A DNA stretch of 5,832 nucleotides from Alphaproteobacteria bacterium (GTDB lineage: Bacteria > Pseudomonadota > Alphaproteobacteria > Puniceispirillales > Puniceispirillaceae). Within the stretch, counting starts at the first letter, position 1. The number at the start of each line of letters is the position of its first letter. The stretch lies in contig JAKMFG010000027.1 in NCBI GenBank assembly GCA_022425565.1, positions 1 through 5,832 of the forward strand, in the 5' to 3' direction. Both the position numbers and the translations under genes were made by a program. This document shows positions 1 through 5,193 of this stretch, in pieces. Under the pieces are notes generated by a model. The model was not told the origin of the DNA. It saw only the letters and a program-made list of their open reading frames with translations, and did not search any database.

Positions 1-953
1 AACGTGTGATCGAGGTGTCGCGCCCGCTCTGGTGGCTGATCCTGAACGGCATCATCCTGAATGTGCGGCCGAAGAAATCCGGCGCGCTCTATGACCGGAT
101 CTGGCTTCATGACGACCCGGACGGATCTCCGCTTCGCAAGATCACCCGCCTGCAGGCCGAACATCTGGCAAAGACCTTCAAGCAGGACGGGCTCGTCGTC
201 GATTACGCCATGCGCTATGGCGAGCCGTCGATCCCGAACCAGCTGCAAAAACTGACCGATGCCGGCTGCACCCAGATCGTGGTGATGCCGCTCTACCCGC
301 AATATGCCGCCTCGACCACGGCCACGGTGAATGACGAGCTGTTCAAATGGATGCTGGATCTGCGCTGGCAGCCGGCGATCCGCACCGTGCCGCCATGGCA
401 TGACAACCCGGTCTATATCTCGGCGCTGGCCAATTCGGTGCGCACGGCCGTGGCCGAACATGGCAAGCCGGACGCGCTGGTGATCTCCTTCCACGGCATT
501 CCCAAGCGCTATCACATGTCGGGCGATCCCTATCACTGCCACTGCATGAAGACGGCCCGCCTGCTGCGCGAAGAGCTGGGATGGGACAAGGAGACCTTCC
601 ACGCCACCTTCCAGTCGCGCTTCGGGTCCGAGCCGTGGCTGATGCCCTATACCGACGAGGCGGTGACCGAGATGGCCGAGGACGGCCACAAGCATGTGAT
701 GGTGCTGGCCCCGGGATTTGTCGCCGACTGCCTGGAGACGCTGGACGAGCTCGGCAACGAGCTGGAAGAGGAATTTCACGAGGCCGGCGGCGAGACGCTG
801 ACCTATATCCCCTGTCTGAATGACAGCGACGACGGAATGAAGGTGATCGAGGAGCTGGCCGCCGCCAATCTGGCAGGCTGGGTCGATGTCGCCCCGCGCC
901 CGGCCGCCAGGGCCCCGAAGCCGAAAGCGGTAAAGATGAAAAAGGCGGGGTAG
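1..953 (+). CDS. hemH: Ferrochelatase, 5'-truncated by window edge
   Basis: Ferrochelatase inserts Fe2+ into protoporphyrin IX, the last step of protoheme synthesis. The reading frame is open to the left edge (codons from base 3, reading R-V-I-E-V-S-R-P), which matches an internal stretch of E. coli HemH. The GTG at base 6 is therefore not the real start, and about 35 N-terminal residues lie outside the window. Counting that GTG codon as 1, the catalytic His is His163 in SFHGIPKRYHMSGDPY (bases 492-494). The conserved acidic residue is Glu244 in PGFVADCLETLDEL (bases 735-737). The early RPKKS and PLYPQYAASTTA blocks are also family hallmarks. Cysteines cluster in DPYHCHCMK and recur in ADCLETL and IPCLND. 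Some bacterial ferrochelatases carry a [2Fe-2S] cluster, but I cannot assign ligands here. The C-terminus ends in a low-complexity Ala/Pro/Lys tail. It stops with TAG 17 bases before the convergent glycosylase stop codon. Confidence 0.95.
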   Translation, partial: RVIEVSRPLWWLILNGIILNVRPKKSGALYDRIWLHDDPDGSPLRKITRLQAEHLAKTFKQDGLVVDYAMRYGEPSIPNQLQKLTDAGCTQIVVMPLYPQYAASTTATVNDELFKWMLDLRWQPAIRTVPPWHDNPVYISALANSVRTAVAEHGKPDALVISFHGIPKRYHMSGDPYHCHCMKTARLLREELGWDKETFHATFQSRFGSEPWLMPYTDEAVTEMAEDGHKHVMVLAPGFVADCLETLDELGNELEEEFHEAGGETLTYIPCLNDSDDGMKVIEELAAANLAGWVDVAPRPAARAPKPKAVKMKKAG

Positions 954-973
954 CTGCTCAGGCAGCCGCCTTA
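934..973 (-). terminator. Possible intrinsic terminator of the convergent glycosylase gene
   Basis: AAGGCGG (942-948) pairs with CCGCCTT (966-972), and inside it CTGC (954-957) pairs with GCAG (962-965), leaving a five-base bulge (949-953). Read on the minus strand, the stem begins at the TAA stop of the glycosylase gene and is followed by a T-run (five A on the plus strand, 939-943) and a T-rich stretch. On the plus strand no T-run follows, so it does not look like a terminator for hemH. The bulge weakens the call. It overlaps the last hemH codons. Confidence 0.4.
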
Positions 974-2221
974 TGAAGCTGTCGACGGGCTGAACGGCGC
1001 CGGTGTCAGCCCGGCGAGACGGGCGAAGCGATCCAGCTCCAACCGCAGCCTGTCCGCGCGCCCCTTGCCCCAGCGCACGCCGTCCTCGGCCCAGAAGCCG
1101 GTGACCCGCAGCGTGCCGTCCTGCCGGTCGCCCTTGGCCTCGATCCGGCCGACAAATCTGTCCCCCTCCAGCAGCGGATAGACGTAATAGCCCCAGCGGC
1201 GTTTCGCGGCGGGCACGAACATCTCGTTGGTATAGTCAAAGCCGAAGATGCGTTTCAGCCGCGCGCGGTCGCGGATCGCCGGGTCGAACGGGTTGATGAT
1301 CCGCAGCTGCGGTGTCAGCGGCGGGATGGCGGCAAGCCACGCCTCGATATCGGGAAGCGCCAGTGCCTCCTGCCATTTGCCGTCGGCGCTCTCGATGCGC
1401 ACCGGCACCAGGTCCGAGCCGCGGGCCCATGCCGCCACCTCGGCAGGCGGCAGCGCCTCCCAGAATTTGCGGATCTCGCCGGGGCTCGCCACCCACAGTC
1501 GCTGCATCGCCAGTTCGCACAGCGCCCGACCGGCAGCATCCTCATCCGGTGCGTCCGGCGGCAGCGGCGGGAAGACCCGTTCGCCGAGATCGTAATATTT
1601 GACGAAATTGCGCCGCATGGAGGTGGCCAGCACCCCGGCATACCACATCTGTTCCAGCGCCTTCTTGTGCGGCTTGCGGGCCCACATCTCGCGGCTTTCG
1701 GCGGTGCTGTCGAAGGCGTGGGTAGAGAGCGGCCCTTCAGCGGCGATACGGTCGCGCAGCGCTTTGATCTCGCCCTGATCCATGCCGGACCTGTACCAGG
1801 CGGCCTTCGCGGCACGCTCGCCAAGCCGGCGGAACTGGCGCTGCCAGAGGGAATAGGTCTCTACCGGGATCAGCGAGGCGTCATGGGTGAAATGCTCGAA
1901 CAGATGGCGCTGCTGCAACAAAGGCCAGAGCATCCGCTCGCGGTAATTGCGGTTGCGCGACCACAGGATATGGTCCTGGGCCCGCACCACATTGCGCACC
2001 GTGTCGATCTGCAGGAAGCCCAGATCGCGGATGATCTGCATGATGCCGGCGGCATTCAGCGGGCCGGAGGGCGGCTCCACCAGCCGGTTCGCCGCCAGCC
2101 ACAGCCGCCGCAGGTCGCGGTTGCTGATGCTGATGCTGTTGGCCGGGCTATGGGCCGGGCTGTTGGTGGTAGGGCTGCTGCTGGTGCTGCGGGTGCTGCG
2201 GGTGGGCATTGGTCCGGTCAT
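971..2221 (-). CDS. YcaQ/AlkX-family winged-helix DNA glycosylase (HTH_42, formerly DUF1006)
   Basis: Members of this family remove bulky alkylated bases; E. coli YcaQ (AlkX) unhooks DNA interstrand crosslinks and Streptomyces AlkZ repairs azinomycin B crosslinks. The 416-residue product has the family fold along almost its whole length (about 34-400). Hallmarks are LGFLQIDTV at 67-75, whose Gln71-x-Asp73 is the catalytic QxD motif of the YcaQ/AlkX branch (AlkZ has QxQ). Others are FEHFTHDASLIP at 108-119 and the C-terminal block NPFDPAIRDRARLKRIFGFD (310-329), then KRRWGYYVYPLLEGDRFVGR (340-359). Residues 1-33 are a Ser/Thr/Pro-rich low-complexity tail encoded by short repeats and are not part of the family core. 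The ATG at 2221 follows GGTGAGAG, a Shine-Dalgarno-like sequence only 2-3 bases away; Met5 (2209) is an alternative with longer spacing. The gene stands alone between convergent hemH and a divergent tRNA. I left the symbol empty because the AlkX-like substrate is inferred. Confidence 0.88.
   Translation of the reverse strand: MTGPMPTRSTRSTSSSPTTNSPAHSPANSISISNRDLRRLWLAANRLVEPPSGPLNAAGIMQIIRDLGFLQIDTVRNVVRAQDHILWSRNRNYRERMLWPLLQQRHLFEHFTHDASLIPVETYSLWQRQFRRLGERAAKAAWYRSGMDQGEIKALRDRIAAEGPLSTHAFDSTAESREMWARKPHKKALEQMWYAGVLATSMRRNFVKYYDLGERVFPPLPPDAPDEDAAGRALCELAMQRLWVASPGEIRKFWEALPPAEVAAWARGSDLVPVRIESADGKWQEALALPDIEAWLAAIPPLTPQLRIINPFDPAIRDRARLKRIFGFDYTNEMFVPAAKRRWGYYVYPLLEGDRFVGRIEAKGDRQDGTLRVTGFWAEDGVRWGKGRADRLRLELDRFARLAGLTPAPFSPSTAS
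2122..2206. repeat. Short imperfect tandem repeats in the 5' end of the glycosylase gene
   Basis: This tract is built from simple repeats: CTGATG twice then CTGTTG, GGCCGGGCT at 2141-2149 and again at 2153-2161, CTG-rich units, and GGTGCTGCG at 2183-2191 and 2192-2200 with a partial third copy. The plus strand is G/T-rich and very poor in A. On the minus strand it encodes the TRSTRSTSSS and SPAHSPANS segments of the glycosylase N-terminus. Clear unit lengths are multiples of three, so copy-number change would keep the frame. Confidence 0.6.
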
Positions 2222-2335
2222 CTCTCACCAATGACACAGACTGGCGCCTCACCGCAATGCCGGCAGAGGGTCTCACTGCACCAAGAATTTTCTGGACCCC
2301 TGTCGCCGTTGGTGGCAAAAGATGCCCGAAGCGAC

Positions 2336-2409
2336 GCGGCTGTGGTGTAGTGGTAGCACAAGAGCCTTCCAAGCTCTTAGGGCCAGTTCGAGTCTGGTCA
2401 GCCGCTCCA
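2336..2409 (+). tRNA. tRNA-Gly(TCC), CCA encoded
   Basis: A complete cloverleaf can be drawn. The acceptor stem is GCGGCTG (2336-2342) with CAGCCGC (2399-2405). The D stem is GTGT/GCAC with loop AGTGGTA. The anticodon stem AGAGC/GCTCT (2361-2365, 2373-2377) holds loop CTTCCAA with anticodon TCC at 2368-2370. A four-base variable region is followed by T stem GCCAG/CTGGT and loop TTCGAGT. The discriminator is T2406, followed by encoded CCA (2407-2409). C35, C36, U73 and the C2-G71 pair fit bacterial glycine identity, so it should read GGA and probably GGG. A weak promoter candidate lies upstream: CTGGAC (2292-2297), close to the alphaproteobacterial CTTGAC -35, and an A-rich CAAAAG at 2316-2321 about 17 bases later. 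No repeat of the tRNA 3' end was found downstream, so there is no sign of an integrated element. Confidence 0.96.
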
Positions 2410-2471
2410 GCTTCCTTCCTCCCCCATGATGACGAGATTGCCGCTGGTCGAACGGCCAAGCGCCGCCCATA

Positions 2472-2486
2472 TGGCACACCCATTGG
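2472..2486 (+). promoter_or_regulatory. Near-consensus sigma-54 (RpoN) promoter-like site
   Basis: TGGCAC-ACCCA-TTGG matches the consensus TGGCAC-N5-TTGC except for the final C, one of the most conserved positions. If active, it would start a transcript near base 2498 with a leader of roughly 190 bases before amt. Ammonium channel genes are often under NtrC/RpoN control, but I found no clear NtrC box (GCACC-N4/5-GGTGC) upstream. This remains a weak candidate. Confidence 0.25.
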
Positions 2487-2516
2487 CGCGCATTTGTCTG
2501 TTCATTGCATCAATCA

Positions 2517-2531
2517 GCCTAATATTTAGGC
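2517..2531. promoter_or_regulatory. 15-base palindrome, possible operator or small hairpin
   Basis: GCCTAA and TTAGGC are perfect inverted repeats around TAT. The sequence includes TAATAT, which resembles a -10 element, but I see no well-spaced -35. A repressor site overlapping a promoter or a weak transcript hairpin are both possible, and nothing in the sequence identifies a binding protein. Confidence 0.3.
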
Positions 2532-2565
2532 ATTTCGCATTATTCATCAGCATTCATGATCATGC

Positions 2566-2590
2566 ATGCCTTCAATAAAGGCATTTTTCT
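2566..2590 (+). terminator. Intrinsic-terminator-like hairpin upstream of amt
   Basis: ATGCCTT (2566-2572) pairs perfectly with AAGGCAT (2578-2584) around loop CAATA, followed by TTTT-C-T-T. The stem has only three GC pairs, so strength is moderate. It lies about 157 bases after tRNA-Gly and about 100 before the amt start. It may simply end the tRNA transcript, or act as an attenuator if amt transcription begins upstream of it. Confidence 0.55.
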
Positions 2591-2603
2591 TGCCATTGCG
2601 GTA

Positions 2604-2683
2604 TCTCCGGTGGCACGCAGACCCTGCAACATTGAAGGGTGCCGTGGCGGATGGGGATTGTCAGCGCGGCACCATTCCGGAGG
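2604..2683 (+). promoter_or_regulatory. Potential structured amt leader that can hide the ribosome-binding site
   Basis: CTCCGG (2605-2610) is exactly complementary to CCGGAG (2677-2682), which includes most of the amt Shine-Dalgarno sequence; a T-G pair extends it by one. Within it, GGTGCCGTG (2638-2646) can pair with CGCGGCACC (2665-2673) with one G-U, and GCAG (2617-2620) with CTGC (2624-2627). Together these form a three-way junction. Alternative pairings also exist, such as ACCCT (2621-2625) with AGGGT (2636-2640), which competes with the long stem. It matches no riboswitch class I know. Confidence 0.35.
2679..2683 (+). promoter_or_regulatory. Shine-Dalgarno sequence of amt
   Basis: GGAGG lies six bases before the ATG at 2690, ideal spacing. 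This fixes the amt start there, rather than at the in-frame GTG at 2639 or the ATG at 2651, which have no such signal. Confidence 0.85.
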
Positions 2684-2689
2684 AAGATC

Positions 2690-3985
2690 ATGTTTACTCA
2701 CTTTGTCCTGCGCGGCCTGACGGCCCTCGGCCTCGTCGGCATGTCGGCGCTTCCCGCCCTTGCCGCAGACGGCCTCGATACCGGCGATACTGCCTGGATC
2801 CTGTCGGCTACCGCACTTGTCCTGTTCATGACCCTGCCTGGCCTGGCGCTGTTCTATGCCGGCCTTGTGCAGTCGAAGAACATCATCTCGGTGCTGATGC
2901 ATCACTTCGCCATCGCCTGCCTGATGTCGGTGCTGTGGGTTGTCGCCGGCTATTCGCTGGCCTTCTCCGGTGACGGCGCCTGGTTCGGCAATCTCGACAA
3001 CATGTTCCTTGGCGGCATCGGCGTCGACAGCATGTCGGGCACCATTCCGGAATCGCTGTTCGCGGCCTTCCAGATGACCTTTGCCATCATCACCCCGGCA
3101 CTGGTCATCGGCGCCTATGTCGAGCGGATGAAATTCGCCGCAGTGCTGATCTTCTCGGTTCTGTGGATGCTGTTCGTCTATGCCCCGGGCCCCCACTGGG
3201 TCTGGGGTGGCGGCATCATGGCCGGCTGGGGCGTTATGGATTTCGCCGGCGGCATCGTGGTCCATGCCACGGCCGGTACGGCGGCCCTCGTCTGTGCGGT
3301 GATGGTCGGCAAGCGCCGTCATTTCCCGCAAAGCCAGATCCCGCCGCACAGCCCGGCGCTGACCATGATCGGCGCCAGCATGCTGTGGGTCGGCTGGTTC
3401 GGCTTCAACGGCGGCTCGGCACTTGGTGCCGGCGGCAGTGCCGGCATGGCGCTGCTGGTCACCCATATCGCCGCTGCCACAGCCTCGCTGGTATGGATGG
3501 GCATTGAATGGATGCGCTTCGGGCGTCCGTCGCTTGTCGGCATCGTCACGGGCATGGTCGCCGGCCTTGCCACCGTGACCCCGGCCTCCGGCTTTATCGG
3601 CGTGCCCGGCGGCCTCATCCTCGGCCTCGCCGGCGGTTTCGGCTGCTACGTCGCGGTCGACATCATCCGCGGCAAGCTGAAGATCGACGACTCGCTCGAC
3701 GTCTTTGCGGTCCATGGTGTCGGCGGCATTATCGGCTCGCTCCTTGTGGCCTTCCTCGCTCTGCCAAGCTTTGGCGGCCTCGGCCTTGCCGATGGCGTGA
3801 GTGCAGGCTCGCAGTTCATGGTGCAGCTGGCATCGGTCGCCATTACCGTCGTCTGGACGCTGGTGGTGAGCGTGATCATCCTGATGATCGCAAAGGCCGT
3901 GGTCGGCCTGCGGGTGGACGACCAGACGGAAGTCGACGGTCTCGACCTCGCCGAACATGGCGAGCGCGGATATCCGGGTAACTAG
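2690..3985 (+). CDS. amtB: Ammonium transporter of the Amt/MEP/Rh family
   Basis: This is an inner-membrane trimeric channel that takes up ammonium. From the ATG at 2690 the protein has 431 residues, the usual length, with a signal peptide ending ALPALA|AD near residue 26 and then about eleven hydrophobic segments. The pore residues of mature E. coli AmtB all occur at a constant offset of +24. They are Phe131 and Phe239 (gate), Trp172, Asp184, Ser243, and the twin histidines His192 (GIVVHATAG) and His342 (DVFAVHGVGG). The cytoplasmic tail (VGLRVDDQTEVDGLDLAEHG) keeps the conserved C-terminal sequence that in E. coli takes part in regulation with the PII protein GlnK. No glnK gene lies directly upstream, where it usually does; a tRNA gene is there instead. 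The gene appears monocistronic and ends in a strong terminator. The exact subtype (AmtB versus another Amt paralogue) is not certain. Confidence 0.95.
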   Translation: MFTHFVLRGLTALGLVGMSALPALAADGLDTGDTAWILSATALVLFMTLPGLALFYAGLVQSKNIISVLMHHFAIACLMSVLWVVAGYSLAFSGDGAWFGNLDNMFLGGIGVDSMSGTIPESLFAAFQMTFAIITPALVIGAYVERMKFAAVLIFSVLWMLFVYAPGPHWVWGGGIMAGWGVMDFAGGIVVHATAGTAALVCAVMVGKRRHFPQSQIPPHSPALTMIGASMLWVGWFGFNGGSALGAGGSAGMALLVTHIAAATASLVWMGIEWMRFGRPSLVGIVTGMVAGLATVTPASGFIGVPGGLILGLAGGFGCYVAVDIIRGKLKIDDSLDVFAVHGVGGIIGSLLVAFLALPSFGGLGLADGVSAGSQFMVQLASVAITVVWTLVVSVIILMIAKAVVGLRVDDQTEVDGLDLAEHGERGYPGN

Positions 3986-3986
3986 A

Positions 3987-4024
3987 GTTTGTAACAAACC
4001 GGTCTCCCGGGCATATCCCGGGAG
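3987..4024 (+). repeat. Two adjacent perfect inverted repeats after amt
   Basis: GTTTGT-A-ACAAAC (3987-3999) begins one base after the amt stop codon. CTCCCGGG (4004-4011) and CCCGGGAG (4017-4024) around CATAT form a second stem, extendable by two pairs past a bulged T4003. Neither is followed by a T-run. They may protect the 3' end of the message from exonucleases or act together with the terminator just downstream. Confidence 0.6.
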
Positions 4025-4037
4025 CCCTTCCCTGCCT

Positions 4038-4065
4038 GCGGCGCCTTAGGGCGCCGCTTTTTTTT
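4038..4065 (+). terminator. Strong intrinsic terminator of amt
   Basis: GCGGCGCC (4038-4045) pairs perfectly with GGCGCCGC (4050-4057) around TTAG and is followed directly by eight T (4058-4065). Only the plus strand has the T-run after the stem, so it serves amt and not the convergent queG, whose stop codon lies 15 bases further on. Confidence 0.95.
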
Positions 4066-4080
4066 GAGATTGGGACGGGT

Positions 4081-5193
4081 TCAGCCCCATTCGGCAAGCA
4101 CCGACTGGTCATCCTCCTGCGGCAGGCAGGTGGCGCGCAGCGTCATATATTGCTCTTTGCCTAGAAGACGGCGCAGCGCCCAGACGGCCATGCCGCGTAC
4201 CAGCGGGCTGTCATGGCCCAGCAGCGCCTGTGCTGCCGGCACCAGCCCGGCATCGCCGCTATTGCCTGCCGCCACCAGCACGTTGCGCAGGAAGCGCGCA
4301 TGCCCGGCGCGGCGCACCGGCCCACCGGCAAACATCTTTCTGAAAGCGGCGTCGTCCAGCGCCAGCAGGTCGGCCAGTGGCGGCATTTCGCCCGGGCCAT
4401 GGAATTTCGCCTCGGCGGCGCGTTCGGCATATTTGTTCCAGGGGCAGACGGCAAGGCAGTCGTCGCAGCCGAAAATACGGTTGCCGATGGCGGCCCTGAA
4501 TTTAGCCGGGATCTGGCCTTTGTGCTCGATCGTCAGATAGGAGATGCAGCGCCGCGCATCGAGCTGATAAGGCGCGGGAAAAGCGTCCGTCGGGCAGGCA
4601 TCGAGGCATTTCCTGCAGGACCCGCAATGATCGGTCTCGGCGCTGTCGGTTGCCAGCTCGGCGCTTGTCAGGATGGTGCCCAGAAACAGCCAGGAGCCAT
4701 TCTCGCGCGACACAAGATTGGTGTGCTTGCCCTGCCAGCCCGCCCCGGCCTGTGCCGCCAGCGGCTTTTCCATCAGCGGGGCGGTATCGACAAACACCTT
4801 CACATCCGCGCCACTTTTGGCCGCGAACTGCCCAGCAAGCTGTTTCAGCCTGCCCTTGATGACATCGTGATAGTCTCGCCCGCGCGCATAGACCGATATA
4901 TTGCCCCGGTCACGCGCCGCCAGATTATCCATCGGGTCGTGATCCGGGCCGTAATTCATCGTCAGCACGATGGCGCTTCGGGCCTCCGGCCACATGGCGG
5001 CCGGGCTGGCGCGGCGCGGCGCGGTCTCGGCAAGCCACACCATGTCGCCCTGCCGGCCATCCGACACGAAGTCGTTCAGGCGTGCGCCGGTCTCGGGCGG
5101 CAGCGTGGCGCCGGTGACATGGACACCGGCAAAACCGGCCTCGGCGGCGGCATCCTCCAGCCAGCGGCGGAGCCTGTCGCCACCCCCCGCCAT
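4081..5193 (-). CDS. queG: Epoxyqueuosine reductase
   Basis: QueG is a cytoplasmic cobalamin- and iron-sulfur-dependent enzyme that reduces epoxyqueuosine to queuosine in tRNA, the final step of Q synthesis. The 370-residue product has normal length. The N-terminal half is the cobalamin/catalytic region, with the presumed catalytic Asp136 in VFVDTAPLMEK. A double [4Fe-4S] ferredoxin region follows: Cys190, 193, 196 and 200 (CGSCRKCLDACP), Cys216 (RRCISYLTIEHKG), and Cys243, 246 and 250 (CDDCLAVCPWNKYA), eight in total as expected. Residues about 298-345 look like the C-terminal HEAT-like repeats. The ATG overlaps the TGA of tgt by one base (TGATG); no strong Shine-Dalgarno is seen, so translational coupling to tgt is likely. 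No clear intrinsic terminator follows it on the minus strand. Confidence 0.96.
   Translation of the reverse strand: MAGGGDRLRRWLEDAAAEAGFAGVHVTGATLPPETGARLNDFVSDGRQGDMVWLAETAPRRASPAAMWPEARSAIVLTMNYGPDHDPMDNLAARDRGNISVYARGRDYHDVIKGRLKQLAGQFAAKSGADVKVFVDTAPLMEKPLAAQAGAGWQGKHTNLVSRENGSWLFLGTILTSAELATDSAETDHCGSCRKCLDACPTDAFPAPYQLDARRCISYLTIEHKGQIPAKFRAAIGNRIFGCDDCLAVCPWNKYAERAAEAKFHGPGEMPPLADLLALDDAAFRKMFAGGPVRRAGHARFLRNVLVAAGNSGDAGLVPAAQALLGHDSPLVRGMAVWALRRLLGKEQYMTLRATCLPQEDDQSVLAEWG

Larger units (their letters stand above)
2410..2689 (+). other. Non-coding interval between tRNA-Gly and amt: regulatory/leader region
   Basis: About 280 bases hold no convincing protein gene. The middle (about 2490-2590) is clearly more AT-rich than the flanks and carries many CAT trinucleotides. 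Visible elements, in order, are a sigma-54-like sequence, a 15-base palindrome, the palindrome CATGATCATG (2555-2564), a hairpin with a T-run, and complementary segments around the amt ribosome-binding site. Each is listed separately where it can be supported. Confidence 0.6.

Noticed and set aside
1667..2350. 227-codon plus-strand open frame opposite the glycosylase and running into the tRNA
   Set aside because: Its Ala/Gly/Arg-rich sequence has no domain, and it overlaps both the glycosylase coding region and tRNA-Gly.
2609..2627. Second sigma-54-like sequence, TGGCACG followed by TGCA
   Set aside because: The GG-to-GC spacing is twelve bases instead of ten, which is not compatible with RpoN binding.
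2639..2689. Longer amt start at GTG 2639, or at ATG 2651
   Set aside because: The extension would precede the signal peptide and has no Shine-Dalgarno, while ATG 2690 has GGAGG at ideal distance and gives a normal signal peptide.
2336..2689. tRNA-Gly as an attachment site of an integrated element
   Set aside because: No repeat of the tRNA 3' end was found elsewhere in the window, and there is no integrase or foreign-looking gene block.
2566..2973. Possible small protein upstream of and overlapping amt
   Set aside because: It starts inside the terminator-like hairpin, has no ribosome-binding site, and becomes an Arg/Pro-rich out-of-frame reading of amt.
2540..3997. 485-codon open frame on the minus strand, antisense to amt
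   Set aside because: It mirrors the amt codons. Its His/Asp/Gly-rich hydrophilic sequence is what the complement of membrane-helix codons produces. It has no recognisable domain, while amt matches a known family end to end.
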